Assembly: GCF_020614375.1 (NCBI RefSeq)
Contig: NZ_CP085327.1
Span: forward strand, 1,972,823-2,036,822
From: Haladaptatus salinisoli
GTDB taxonomy: Archaea > Halobacteriota > Halobacteria > Halobacteriales > Haladaptataceae
Length of the DNA stretch: 64,000 bases
Direction: 5' to 3'
Below the pieces are notes generated by a model that saw only the letters and a program-made list of their open reading frames with translations, ran no database searches and had not been told where the DNA came from. This document shows, piece by piece, positions 1 to 11,605 of this stretch (position 1 is the first letter of the stretch; each line of letters opens with the position of its first letter). Both the position numbers and the translations under genes were made by a program.

Positions 1-592
<592 letters not shown>

Positions 593-716
593 AACGATCG
601 GGATCAGGCCGACGCGCCTGACCCACCTTTCCCGTTTTCGACGACCTCGGCCACGTTTCTGGCCGGGCACCTTTGAACTGCCAGGGTTAACACAACCCCT
701 CGCCGTAAGGTGAGGT

Positions 717-788
717 GGGCCCATAGCTCAGTGGTAGAGTGCCTCCTTTGCAAGGAGGATGCCCTGGGTTCGAATCCCAGTGGGTCCA
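717..788 (+). tRNA. tRNA-Ala (anticodon UGC)
   Basis: A complete cloverleaf lies in the 16S-23S spacer. The acceptor arm GGGCCCA pairs with TGGGTCC and includes the G3-U70 wobble that identifies alanine tRNAs. The anticodon stem is 742-746 with 754-758, the loop is TTTGCAA, and the anticodon TGC is at 749-751. The T arm carries GGTTCGAATCC. The CCA end is not encoded. tRNA-Ala(UGC) in this spacer is the usual arrangement in haloarchaeal rRNA operons, and it is co-transcribed with the rRNAs. Confidence 0.98.
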
Positions 789-933
789 TTACTCGGGACA
801 GAACGGAATCGTTCCTCTTAAGTAATCGAGGGCGAAAGGTTCTCTCCCGAAGTTAACCGATGCACCATCCCGCGAAAGCGCGGTTGGGAAGGGTTCGACG
901 CACGCTCTTGGCGACCACCGAGACGTGTAATGA

Positions 934-975
934 CGACCGTATGTACGTGCAATCCAGGCGTCCACTGGACTCACA
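934..975 (+). other. Left arm of 23S processing stem (bulge-helix-bulge)
   Basis: This arm pairs with 3953-3994 downstream of 23S. Segment 942-957 pairs with 3971-3986, and 965-975 pairs with 3953-3963. Between them the four bases GCGT (958-961) pair with GCGC (3964-3967). They are flanked by a 3-base bulge on each strand: CCA at 962-964 and TAA at 3968-3970. This is the canonical substrate of the archaeal splicing endonuclease EndA, which cuts out and ligates pre-23S rRNA. Confidence 0.88.
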
Positions 976-1009
976 TTAGTGAGTTCTACAGTGAATCCAA
1001 AATCAAGTA

Positions 1010-3921
<2,912 letters not shown>

Positions 3922-3952
3922 CATACCGCATATTGGAATTCACACTCTCCAG

Positions 3953-3994
3953 TGTGAGTCCAGGCGCTAACTGGATTGCACGTACACACGGTCG
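3953..3994 (+). other. Right arm of 23S processing stem
   Basis: This is the partner of 934-975; together they make a long helix that brings both ends of pre-23S together around a bulge-helix-bulge motif. The TAA bulge at 3968-3970 is the predicted downstream cut site. The remainder of the spacer up to 5S at 4051 holds short hairpins and a tRNA-like T arm (see findings). Confidence 0.88.
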
Positions 3995-4050
3995 CAAGGA
4001 CCACCGATGGCTGGTGTCACTAATGCGCGGTTCGATTCCGTGCGTCGGCG

Positions 4051-4172
4051 TTAAGGCGGCCAGAGCGGCAGGGTCACACCCGTACCCATCCCGAACACGG
4101 TAGTTAAGCCTGCCTGCGTTTCGGTCAGTACTGGAGTGCGCGAGCCTCTGGGAAATTCGATTCGCCGCCTCC
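4051..4172 (+). rRNA. rrf: 5S ribosomal RNA
   Basis: This is a 122-nt 5S rRNA. The 5' end TTAAGGCGGCC pairs with the 3' end GCCGCCTCC. The conserved haloarchaeal core CCCGTACCCATCCCGAACAC (4078-4097) and TACTGGAGTGCGCGAGCC are both present. It lies about 130 bases after 23S in the same operon and is followed at once by a terminator. Confidence 0.97.
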
Positions 4173-4188
4173 ATTCATACCACATCAA

Positions 4189-4224
4189 CCCTCGCACAGA
4201 GCAACAGCTCCGTGCGGGGGTTTT
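4189..4224 (+). terminator. Hairpin plus T run after 5S rRNA
   Basis: A 14-pair hairpin runs 4189-4202 / 4207-4220 with an AACA loop and a single A-C mismatch. It is followed by TTTTCT. It looks like an intrinsic terminator for the 16S-23S-5S transcript, placed 17 bases after 5S. Confidence 0.8.
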
Positions 4225-4251
4225 CTATTTCCGGCGGTTTCACCAGACCGC

Positions 4252-4261
4252 TATATTTAAA
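4252..4261 (+). promoter_or_regulatory. TATA box of tRNA-Cys
   Basis: TATATTTAAA is a strong archaeal TATA element centred about 31 bases before the first base of tRNA-Cys at 4288. With the terminator just upstream, it suggests tRNA-Cys is transcribed from its own promoter. Confidence 0.75.
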
Positions 4262-4287
4262 GCGAGCGAATACGAAGCAGGACGTGC

Positions 4288-4363
4288 GCCAAGGTGGCAG
4301 AGTCCGGCCGAACGCAGCGGCCTGCAGAGCCGCCCATCGCCGGTTCAAATCCGGCCCTTGGCT
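4288..4363 (+). tRNA. tRNA-Cys (anticodon GCA)
   Basis: The acceptor arm GCCAAGG pairs with CCTTGGC, followed by discriminator U at 4363. The anticodon stem is 4317-4321 with 4329-4333, the loop is CTGCAGA, and the anticodon GCA is at 4324-4326. The T arm holds CGGTTCAAATCCG. U73 is the cysteine identity base. The CCA end is not encoded. The gene closes the rRNA locus, as in other haloarchaea, but has its own TATA box here. Confidence 0.97.
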
Positions 4364-4442
4364 TTTGTACCGAACGGACGTTCGATTAGCCGCGGCGCGC
4401 GGGGAACAAGTCGCGGTTCGCATTCGAGGTTTCTGGCGACGT

Positions 4443-4976
4443 TCATTCTCCAACTCGATGGGACTGCTGGTCGAGACGAACGGTGCCCCGCTTGTCCGTC
4501 ACCCCCGACGTAAATGTCGTAGATTCGACAGCCGTCCCTCCATCGGCTAATACTGAGAGTAATACACATCGCCCGCAAAGCATCGAGTAGCTGACAACGA
4601 TTACGGGCGTTATTGAGAGTGTGCTATCATTCAGTCTGTCCGCGCGGAAGAACGACGAGCGCGTAAACCAGTCATCCGCGAGCACGGCGTGTCGAGCGCG
4701 CTCGGCGGGCACGTCCTCGGCGTTCGCTGCCTGCCACGCCATGAGGAGCATGGGGACGATGAGACACGCCGCCCGGATGAACGAAGTCGGTATCAGCATC
4801 GAGAGACCGGCCCCTTCGCCGGCGAGGATGGTCAGCGGAAGTCCCCATTGACCGACGACGTAGAGACCGGAGACGGCGTCGTCTTCGTTACGGCTCGTTC
4901 GTGGCCGACTTCCGTCGCGCCGTGCGCGGTCCGTATCACGCAGACGGAACGTCCGAACGGTGTCGCCAAAAAGTAA
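4443..4976 (-). pseudogene. Remnant of a small membrane-protein gene
   Basis: The minus frame stays open from 4976 to 4443, but its first ATG is only at 4799, in the middle of what looks like real coding sequence. Codons with G/C-rich third positions begin near 4870 (GLYVVGQWGLPLTILAGEG) and continue through a hydrophobic stretch (IRAACLIVPMLLMAW) to about 4650. After that the codon pattern is lost. This fits a gene that has lost both natural ends. An intact 118-residue protein starting at 4799 is the alternative. I do not recognise the family. Confidence 0.35.
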
Positions 4977-5008
4977 CCATTATACTGCACGCGGCCCGGG
5001 GCTAGGAT

Positions 5009-5821
5009 ATGCAACGACGAGCAGCGGGCGTTTACGTCGCCGTCTTTCTCGTTATCGCTGCCGGGGCGTACTCGCTTATCGGAGTCGCTCAGGAGCCGAC
5101 GGTTTCGGTCGAGAACCCCGACAAGACGCTCTCGAAGCAGGGACAGAAGTTCAGCGTCGACGGGCGGCAGTACAACGTCACTTCCCTCAGCGACGGTTCC
5201 GCGGAAGTCGCGTGGACGAATCAGTCGGCCACCCACTCCGCGGCGTTACAGAACAACTCCACCGTCGAGCGCGGCAACACGACGTTCCGCCTCCTCATAC
5301 CGAACCAGTCGAACCCGAACAAGGCGACGCTCCGCGAGGTACAGAACTTGACCAACAACACGCAGACGGTTCAGCAGAACAACCAGACCTACGTCGTGGT
5401 CAACGGAAGCGGCGGCAACAAGTCGCTCGTCCCGGTCGACCAGTACAAGCGCCAGCAGTTCGGCGCGCCCGAGACGCGAACGCTGCGCGAGGGGAACAAC
5501 TTCCAGTACCAGAACAACTCCACGACCATCGCGAACATCTCGAAGGAGTCGGTGACCCTCCAGTGGACGGCACCGAAGACGACGACGACCTCGCTGTCCG
5601 ACGGCGGGAGAGCTCAACTCGGTCCGAACAACAAGACGTTCGTGGCGCACAGCGAGGGCGGAAAGGTACTGCTCTCGCAGAACGTGAAAGCCTACAGCGA
5701 GCAACAGGCGGAGATACGACACTTCCACGAGCGAATCGCGGGTCTCTGGGGCGTCTCCATCCTCAGCTTCATCGCGGCGATGCTGTTGGCGATGCTCGCC
5801 TACATGCCGTTCAAAGGCTAA
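5009..5821 (+). CDS. Asn/Thr-rich exported membrane protein
   Basis: A 270-residue protein of unknown function. An N-terminal hydrophobic helix (about residues 7-27) and a C-terminal one (about 247-267) bracket roughly 210 polar residues, which should lie outside the cell. The polar part is rich in Asn, Gln, Ser and Thr. It holds more than ten N-X-S/T sequons, the N-glycosylation signal used by archaeal AglB, so it is probably a glycosylated surface protein anchored at both ends. The start at 5009 follows directly on AT-poor leader sequence and gives a good signal-anchor. It has no operon partner. Confidence 0.85.
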   Translation: MQRRAAGVYVAVFLVIAAGAYSLIGVAQEPTVSVENPDKTLSKQGQKFSVDGRQYNVTSLSDGSAEVAWTNQSATHSAALQNNSTVERGNTTFRLLIPNQSNPNKATLREVQNLTNNTQTVQQNNQTYVVVNGSGGNKSLVPVDQYKRQQFGAPETRTLREGNNFQYQNNSTTIANISKESVTLQWTAPKTTTTSLSDGGRAQLGPNNKTFVAHSEGGKVLLSQNVKAYSEQQAEIRHFHERIAGLWGVSILSFIAAMLLAMLAYMPFKG

Positions 5822-5899
5822 GAGAGCGACTCCGTTAGACCATTTTTCGCGTCGATTTCCGTTCGAACGGCCCCCGCTCTGCGAACGGGCGCCGATTCG

Positions 5900-6310
5900 T
5901 TAGCAGCGGGTGTCCGAACTCTGTAAGAACGTCGGTTCCGCGCCCATCCCGTACTCGAAGAGGACGCGAAGACAGACGCCGCCGGTTTCCCCTCCGCCGA
6001 CGCCGACCAACTCGCCGCTCGTCGGGTGGTCGTCGACGACGCCGTGAATTGCGACGGGATCGTACCCCCCGGGCGGTTCGCGCACCACGGATTCGCGGGT
6101 TTCCGGGGCCACGTCCCGCGACTCCCACTCTCCGAGTCCTTCGGCGGCTTCGACGGCGAAGTGAAACATCTGCCGGACGTTCGTCCCGTTCACGAACTCC
6201 ACCTCTAGTTCGGCGACGGTGGCCGCGCCGTCGCCGAAGCGCGTACACCCGGAGAACGGTGCTACCGTGCTAACACCCCCGAGCAAGAAGCGGCGTCGAG
6301 TGGAGGACAT
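5900..6310 (-). CDS. Tat-exported lipoprotein, unknown function
   Basis: A 136-residue protein. The N terminus STRRRFLLGGVSTVAPFSGC has a twin-arginine signal followed by a lipobox-type Cys at residue 22, so it is likely exported folded and lipid-anchored. The mature part begins with a beta-rich stretch (TVAELEVEFVNGTN) of the kind seen in small haloarchaeal lipoproteins. I do not recognise a catalytic motif. It stands alone between a membrane-protein gene and a small membrane peptide gene. Confidence 0.75.
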   Translation of the reverse strand: MSSTRRRFLLGGVSTVAPFSGCTRFGDGAATVAELEVEFVNGTNVRQMFHFAVEAAEGLGEWESRDVAPETRESVVREPPGGYDPVAIHGVVDDHPTSGELVGVGGGETGGVCLRVLFEYGMGAEPTFLQSSDTRC

Positions 6311-6418
6311 CTCTGGATACGTTACGGCGACACGTCGTGGATTTTGTCATTTTGCACCGACCGCCGAGGCTGGCGATACGTATCGGCTGAGGGGAGTTCG
6401 AACGCCCTCGAACGAACG

Positions 6419-6619
6419 TTACGTTCGCGCGACCCACGCCAGCGCCGCGCCGATACCGACCGCGGCGAGCGCCCCGAGCACCTGTCCGAACATGAGCAGG
6501 ACGCTTCCCGACTTGTGCGCCCACGGCGTCCCGACGAGCGTCGCGAGCCCTATCAGGGCGAGGAGAACTCCGAAAACGATTCCGAGCGGTTCGAGCGGAT
6601 CCGAGGCGTAGCGGTTCAC
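6419..6619 (-). CDS. Small two-helix membrane protein
   Basis: A 66-residue protein with two hydrophobic helices (about residues 11-30 and 40-63) separated by a short polar loop (TPWAHKSG). It is of the conserved, uncharacterised haloarchaeal small membrane protein type. Codon use matches the neighbours. No function can be assigned from sequence. Confidence 0.75.
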   Translation of the reverse strand: MNRYASDPLEPLGIVFGVLLALIGLATLVGTPWAHKSGSVLLMFGQVLGALAAVGIGAALAWVART

Positions 6620-6766
6620 GTTCGTGCTCTGTGTCGGGCTAACTTATAATATCTGCTGAACGACGGCGACTCGCGTCGCTCGCTCGGCGTACCGTCGAAC
6701 GGACGCCTCTCGGCGTCGGTTCCGATAAGAAGCTGTATCGCGGACGTTCGCACCCTCGAGGGAGAA

Positions 6767-7051
6767 CTATTGGATGTGGCCTTCGCGCCGAAGCTGGTCG
6801 GCGTCCTGCCCCGTGTAGCGCCACTCGATGTTCGCTTTTTCGTCCTGCCAGTCCCACGGTTCGACGAGAACCACGTCGCCCTCGTCGATCCACGTGCGGT
6901 ATTTCATCCGACCGGGAATCCGCCCCATCCGGTTTTCGCCGTCCTCGCAGTGGACGCGGACGTGATTTCCGCCGTCGTGCTGGGTTACGACGCCGAACAG
7001 CTCGTCGTCCGTGGGCATCCGAAGATTTCGGCGCTCTGTTTTTTCACTCAC
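6767..7051 (-). CDS. eif1A: Translation initiation factor eIF-1A, copy 1
   Basis: A 94-residue archaeal IF1A. It binds the A-site region of the small ribosomal subunit and promotes initiator tRNA and mRNA recruitment. The S1-like OB fold is clear: NLRMP lead, [12 protein letters not shown], then [14 protein letters not shown], and the C-terminal tail [13 protein letters not shown] second gene at 44946-45230 encodes a protein of the same length with the same core motifs but many changes in residues 18-50. Paired eIF1A genes are known in several haloarchaea. Confidence 0.96.
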   Translation of the reverse strand: MSEKTERRNLRMPTDDELFGVVTQHDGGNHVRVHCEDGENRMGRIPGRMKYRTWIDEGDVVLVEPWDWQDEKANIEWRYTGQDADQLRREGHIQ

Positions 7052-7205
7052 ACGTATTTGTAGGGGGCGGACACGGATAAGTCATGGGAGACGTAGGGTA
7101 TCAACTACCACGGGGGCAGCGGTGACGAGTTCTGCGAGCGTTCGAGCGTCGAAAACGCCGTGCGCGTTCTTCTCCTTCGCTCCTCGCTATCCTTGTTCGC
7201 AAAAG

Positions 7206-7279
7206 CGGGCTGGAAGGGATTTGAACCCCTGGCCGTCTGGTTAAAAGCCAGACGCTCTGCCTAACTGAGCTACCAGCCC
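7206..7279 (-). tRNA. tRNA-Lys (anticodon UUU)
   Basis: Read on the minus strand, the acceptor GGGCTGG pairs with CCAGCCC and the discriminator is G. The D arm is TAGCTCAGTTAGGCAGAGC. The anticodon arm is TCTGG-CTTTTAA-CCAGA with anticodon TTT. The T arm holds GGGGTTCAAATCCCT. There is no intron. An AT-rich stretch around 7303-7312 lies about 27 bases upstream and could be its TATA box. Confidence 0.97.
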
Positions 7280-7388
7280 TCAACTGCTGTTGCGGGTGGC
7301 GACGGTTAAACGTTTACCATTCCCGCCCGGATCCCGACGCCCGCCCGATGTCAGCAAGATTTACCGTACCGGCCGCGACTGTCGAACC

Positions 7389-8681
7389 ATGACGGAGTTC
7401 GCCGACGCGCAGGGTGACCAGTTACGCGAGTTCACCGAACGACTTCTCTCGTTCGACACGACCGGGGGGCGGGAAGCCCCGGCGCAGGAGTGGTTCGCCG
7501 ACCGTCTCGCCGAGTTCGGCTTCGAAACCTACGAGTGGTTCGCGGACGCCGAAGAATTGGCGGCCCACCCGTCGTTTCCCGACGACCCCGCCGACATCGA
7601 GCGCACCGAGGCCAGCGCCGACGGGCCGAGCCTCGCCGAGCGTCCGAACGTCGCGGGCGTGCTGGAGTTCGGGCGTCCCGAGGCCGGCCCGACGCTCGTC
7701 CTGAACGGTCACGTGGACGTGGTGCCCGCGGCCCGCGATTCGTGGGCCGCCGACCCCTTCGAACCGACGTGGGACGAGTCCGGCGAGGAACTCGTCGCCC
7801 GCGGCGCGGTGGACATGAAATCCGGACTGGCTACCTGCGTCTTCGCGGCGAAACACCTCGCGGAGCGAACCGAACCGGGAACGCTCGACGGACGAATCGT
7901 CGTCGAGAGCGTCGTCGGCGAGGAAGAGGGCGGACTGGGCGCGGCGGCGGCCGCGCTCTCCTCGCCCTACCCGTTCGAGCGCGACGCGGCCATCGTCGCG
8001 GAACCGACGGACCTCACGCCGGTCGTCGCCACCGAGGGGAGCGTGATGAAACGCCTTCGCCTCGCGGGGCGCTCCGCGCACGCGGCCACGCGCTGGCGCG
8101 GGGAGAGCGTCCTCCCGCACTTCGAGCGGATTCGTCGAGCGTTCTTCGAACTGGAAGCCGAGCGAAGCGAGGCGGTCACCCACCCGCTCTACGAGGGGTT
8201 CGAGGTTCCGTGGCCCGTCGTCGTCGGCACGGTCGATGCGGGCACGTGGTCGTCGACCGTTCCGGCGACCCTGACCGCCGAGATGCGCCTCGGCGTCGCT
8301 CCGGGCGAGACGGTCGCGGAAGTCGAGGCCGCCTACGAAGACCGCCTCGCCGAACTGGTCGCGGAAGACGAGTGGCTCGCCGAACATCCGCCCGAGTTCG
8401 AACGGTTCTCCATCCAGTTCGAGGCCGCGGAGACCGACGCCGACGAACCGGTCGTCGCCGCGCTCCGGTCCGCGATGGCCGACCGCGACCTCGACACTAC
8501 CCTCCGCGGGGCGACCTACGGCGCGGACTCGCGCCACTACGTCGCCGCCGGAATCCCGACCGTCCTGTTCGGGCCGGGTAACATCGAACAGGCGCACTTC
8601 CCGAACGAGACGGTTCGCTGGCCGGACGTGGAGACTGCTGGCGCGACGCTGGCCGACGCGGCTCGAACGTTCCTCGGCTAA
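7389..8681 (+). CDS. M20 family metallopeptidase (ArgE/DapE type)
   Basis: A 430-residue zinc-dependent amidohydrolase of the M20 family, which hydrolyses N-acyl amino acids, succinyl-diaminopimelate or small peptides; the substrate is not predictable. Metal-site motifs are NGHVDVVP, ARGAVDMKSGL, VVGEEEGG (catalytic and bridging Glu), AEPTD and the C-terminal AHFPNE. The ATG at 7389 is chosen because the open frame upstream overlaps the tRNA-Lys promoter region. The stop overlaps the convergent neighbour by four bases. Confidence 0.9.
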   Translation: MTEFADAQGDQLREFTERLLSFDTTGGREAPAQEWFADRLAEFGFETYEWFADAEELAAHPSFPDDPADIERTEASADGPSLAERPNVAGVLEFGRPEAGPTLVLNGHVDVVPAARDSWAADPFEPTWDESGEELVARGAVDMKSGLATCVFAAKHLAERTEPGTLDGRIVVESVVGEEEGGLGAAAAALSSPYPFERDAAIVAEPTDLTPVVATEGSVMKRLRLAGRSAHAATRWRGESVLPHFERIRRAFFELEAERSEAVTHPLYEGFEVPWPVVVGTVDAGTWSSTVPATLTAEMRLGVAPGETVAEVEAAYEDRLAELVAEDEWLAEHPPEFERFSIQFEAAETDADEPVVAALRSAMADRDLDTTLRGATYGADSRHYVAAGIPTVLFGPGNIEQAHFPNETVRWPDVETAGATLADAARTFLG

Positions 8682-9409
8682 TCGTCCTCCGCCAGGCCGA
8701 GTTCGCGCTTCAGCGCCCGAACGACCACGTCCTCGGGTTCCTCGCCCGCGAGCGCGGCCTCGCGCCGGAGTTCGCGGTACACCTCGGAAGGGAGGGTGAG
8801 CGCCACCCGTCCGGGGGTGACGCCGTGGTCGCGCAGCGCCCGCTCCGCGGGCGTCCCGTCGTTTATCTCGCTGACGATGGACCGCACCTCGCGGACGGTC
8901 AACGAGTCGTCGAGGATGGCCCACGCGAGTTGGTAGCGGGCGTCGCCGTCGACCCGCGCGACGTGTTTGGCCGCGGTCGGCGCGATGTAGCCGAGCGCGA
9001 CGTGGCGTCGAATCGACCGCGGGAGGTCGTGTACCCGCGCCCACTTTCGGATGAACGCCACCGTCGCGTCGCCGCCCGCCCGCTCCGCCGCACCCTTGTA
9101 CGACCCTTCGCCCCGGACGAGTGCGGCGCAGGCCGCGGCCCCCCGGAGCATGTAGACGTTGTCCTCGCTCCCGGCGCTCCCCTCGGCGAACGCCCGGACC
9201 GTCGCCGCCGCCTCGTCGACGCTCTCGGGGTCGGTCGGATCGAACGCCTTCGCCTCGTCGGCGCGTTCGCCGGTGATGGTCTCGTCCCCGCGAATGACGG
9301 GTTTTCCGACCGGCGATTCGCGGTCAGCGGGGGGTTGGGATTCGGCGGATGGCTCGCGGTCTGCGGGCGATTCGCGGTTCGCGGGCGATTCCTCGGGGCC
9401 TTCGGTCAT
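8678..9409 (-). CDS. Conserved haloarchaeal protein (DUF7119-like)
   Basis: A 243-residue soluble acidic protein. Residues 1-35 are a low-complexity repeat of Glu/Ser/Pro/Arg (NRESPADREP type). The body, about residues 50-200, is helical and contains HVALGYIAPTAAKHVARV and DDSLTVREVRSIV, resembling a ParB/KorB-like helical DNA-binding region. The last 35 residues look like an arginine-repressor-type tail (VALTLPSEVYRELRREAA), similar to ribbon-helix-helix proteins. Function is unknown. The ATG at 9409 is preferred because frame upstream of it lacks coding character. Confidence 0.8.
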   Translation of the reverse strand: MTEGPEESPANRESPADREPSAESQPPADRESPVGKPVIRGDETITGERADEAKAFDPTDPESVDEAAATVRAFAEGSAGSEDNVYMLRGAAACAALVRGEGSYKGAAERAGGDATVAFIRKWARVHDLPRSIRRHVALGYIAPTAAKHVARVDGDARYQLAWAILDDSLTVREVRSIVSEINDGTPAERALRDHGVTPGRVALTLPSEVYRELRREAALAGEEPEDVVVRALKRELGLAEDD

Positions 9410-9512
9410 CGGACGATTATTGTTCTGACGCGGCAAAAAGGAACCGTTCGTGGAAGCGGATTCGACGGAATCGATGACGTTCGCCACCCCTGGCGCGCTT
9501 TTCCACCGTACG

Positions 9513-9520
9513 TTTATACG
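9513..9520 (+). promoter_or_regulatory. TATA box before the 9543 gene
   Basis: GTTTATAC lies about 27 bases before the GTG at 9543, the spacing of a leaderless haloarchaeal promoter. This decides the GTG start over the ATG at 9450. Confidence 0.6.
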
Positions 9521-9542
9521 CAAAGACGCCAAAATTCTCACC

Positions 9543-10022
9543 GTGACGGGTCGCAGCACGGACTACGCGCCGAACGAACGCCAACTTCGTCCCCGCGAGG
9601 AAAAGGAGGGCGTCGAACGGTGGCTCGAGGACGTGTTCTTCGCCCTCGGCGAAGTGACGTTCCTCTCCCTGCCCGCCTTCGTCGCGCTGATGGACGCCGA
9701 ACCGAACGCCCCGGTGAAGTTCACCCTGCTGGTCGCGTGGGCGACGCTCACGCTCACAGTCGGTACGCTCCGATACGGGCGGTTCGGCGTCGAGTGGCCG
9801 CCGATGACGCCCTCGCAGTTCGTCGTTCGACTGGCGTTCTACAACGCGACGGTCACGCTGATCGCCTACGCGGGCGCGAACGTCGACCTCGCGCTCCGCT
9901 CGCCCGCCGCGACTGCCGGGGTCGCGGCGCTGCTGTCGGTCTGTGCGACGTGGGGGTTTGCGCGACTCGTTCGGACGGCCGCCGCTCGCGCGGGTCGAAC
10001 CGAGAGCGGCGCGTCGAAGTAG
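9543..10022 (+). CDS. Multi-helix membrane protein, unknown function
   Basis: A 159-residue protein starting with GTG. After a charged N terminus (about 35 residues) come four likely membrane helices: FFALGEVTFLSLPAFVALM, FTLLVAWATLTLTVGTL, FVVRLAFYNATVTLIAYAG and AGVAALLSVCATWGFARLV. I do not recognise the family. It is followed 15 bases later by the zinc-motif protein gene at 10038, so the two are probably co-transcribed. Confidence 0.75.
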   Translation: MTGRSTDYAPNERQLRPREEKEGVERWLEDVFFALGEVTFLSLPAFVALMDAEPNAPVKFTLLVAWATLTLTVGTLRYGRFGVEWPPMTPSQFVVRLAFYNATVTLIAYAGANVDLALRSPAATAGVAALLSVCATWGFARLVRTAAARAGRTESGASK

Positions 10023-10037
10023 AATCCAAACAGACAC

Positions 10038-10787
10038 ATGCAAGAAGACGAGTACGACCCGACCGTGTGCCCGGCCGCCGGATGTGACTACGAGGACGCC
10101 ATCCGATCCGTGGCCGCGCACGTCAGCCGAACGGACGACGACCGCCACTCGTGGGACGACCTCGCCTTCGAGGGGGCCCGCGATTTCGTGATGCGGGAGA
10201 AACGACGCCAGCGCGACGGAGAGAGCGAAACGTCCGGTAGCGACTCGGTCGCGCCGTCCGCGGACGAATCGCCCGACGCCGACGAATCGGTCGAACTCGA
10301 CCTCGGATTCGCCCGGGACGCGCTCCTGTTGCTCGACACCGTCCGCCGGTACGACGTCGACTCCCTGGACGAACTGGACGCGTCCCGACTGGTGAACCTC
10401 TACACGCTGCTCTCCGACGTGAACCGCGGAGCCGACGACGCGCGAAAGCGGGTGCGCGACGTTCTCACCGAGGTCGTCCCCGACGACCGCGAGGTGTCGT
10501 CCGACTTCGGGTCGGTGCGCCGCTACACCGCCCGGCGGCGGAACAGGAAAGACGACGACGTCGTCCGCGCCGAACTGGAGCGCGCCGGCATCGACCCCCG
10601 CGAAGCGATGAGCTTCGACGACGGGAAGATACGACGGTTCGTCGAGGAGCGCGGTCTCGACGAGTCCGCCGTCTTCGACCGCGAGGAGCGGGCGTACGTG
10701 CAGAAGGCGAGCGAGGACGACGGCGGTCGCCGGAGGGCGTTCGACGACCTCGACCCGGAGATTCGAGCGCTATTGGACGACCGGTGA
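10038..10787 (+). CDS. Acidic protein with a C2H2-like metal site
   Basis: A 249-residue hydrophilic protein. Residues 11-37 hold C-x4-C-x11-H-x8-H, a plausible zinc-binding site. An acidic linker (about 65-95) leads to a helical middle region and a basic segment (RRYTARRRNRKDDD, about 165-178). The C terminus is again acidic and helical. A nucleic-acid-related role is possible but is inference only. It probably shares a transcript with the preceding membrane protein. Confidence 0.75.
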   Translation: MQEDEYDPTVCPAAGCDYEDAIRSVAAHVSRTDDDRHSWDDLAFEGARDFVMREKRRQRDGESETSGSDSVAPSADESPDADESVELDLGFARDALLLLDTVRRYDVDSLDELDASRLVNLYTLLSDVNRGADDARKRVRDVLTEVVPDDREVSSDFGSVRRYTARRRNRKDDDVVRAELERAGIDPREAMSFDDGKIRRFVEERGLDESAVFDREERAYVQKASEDDGGRRRAFDDLDPEIRALLDDR

Positions 10788-10887
10788 CGCGACCGTTCCG
10801 GTTCGCACTGACACCGGTGTAACGAGGTGTCGTCGCCGTCGCCGAGAGTATATCGTCGTTCGCCGACAAACCGTAGGCAGGATACCA

Positions 10888-11520
10888 ATGTCCGACAACA
10901 CCGACCACAGCGAACCCCCGGTTACGGCCGAACGCCCGGACAGCGCGTTTCACGTCACCGGAACCGACCACATCACGCTCATCGGGAGCAACGTCGAGGA
11001 CACGGTCGAGTTCTACCGCGACGTGCTCGGGATGCCGCTCGTCCTGAAACAGCCGAACCTCGACGCCCCGCACGTCACGCACCTCTTTTTCGACACCGGC
11101 GACGGTCGCATCATCACGTTCTTCGTCGAGGAGGGGCGGCAGTCGAACCCGGCCCCGCAGCGAACCGGCATCGGCGCGGTACACCACATCTCGTTCCGGT
11201 TCGACCCCGAGCGCATCGAGGAGGTTCGCGCGGGACTCGAGGAACGCGGTCGCGGGTACAACGAGTTCGACCGGAGCATCTTCTACTCGCTGTACACCAG
11301 CGACCACAACGGTCTCACCATCGAACTGACGACCGACAAGTTCGACATCCCCGACGACCGGCGCGGCGAGGTGCTCGCGCTCGCCCAACGAAAGCGCGAG
11401 GAGGCCGGCGCGGAGTACGCCAAAGAGGAGCACCTCGAAGCCGCGCTCGAGGAACTCGGCATCCCGGTCGAACCCGTCGACCTCCCCGACGCCCCTACGG
11501 GGGCGGGCGGGTTGAACTGA
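10888..11520 (+). CDS. VOC family (glyoxalase/dioxygenase-fold) protein
   Basis: A 210-residue vicinal-oxygen-chelate protein. The N-terminal half shows the signature VTGTDHITLIGSNVEDTVEF with a metal-ligand His. The second beta-alpha-beta repeat begins at GAVHHISFRF (His ligand) and ends at NGLTIELTTD (Glu ligand). Members include glyoxalase I, ring-cleaving dioxygenases and antibiotic-resistance proteins, and the exact reaction cannot be read from sequence. A C-terminal helical tail of about 60 residues follows the domain. Confidence 0.9.
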   Translation: MSDNTDHSEPPVTAERPDSAFHVTGTDHITLIGSNVEDTVEFYRDVLGMPLVLKQPNLDAPHVTHLFFDTGDGRIITFFVEEGRQSNPAPQRTGIGAVHHISFRFDPERIEEVRAGLEERGRGYNEFDRSIFYSLYTSDHNGLTIELTTDKFDIPDDRRGEVLALAQRKREEAGAEYAKEEHLEAALEELGIPVEPVDLPDAPTGAGGLN

Positions 11521-11605
11521 CGGCCGACGAGACGGTCGCCGACGATCCGCGATTTCGCGCGTCGAGAGGAGTACGGTTAATTACCGAGCGGACGACCCCG
11601 GACCC

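Noticed and set aside
7422..9044. A 540-codon minus frame across the M20 peptidase gene
   Set aside because: Arg-rich noise opposite a clear peptidase gene; caused by GC-rich third positions.
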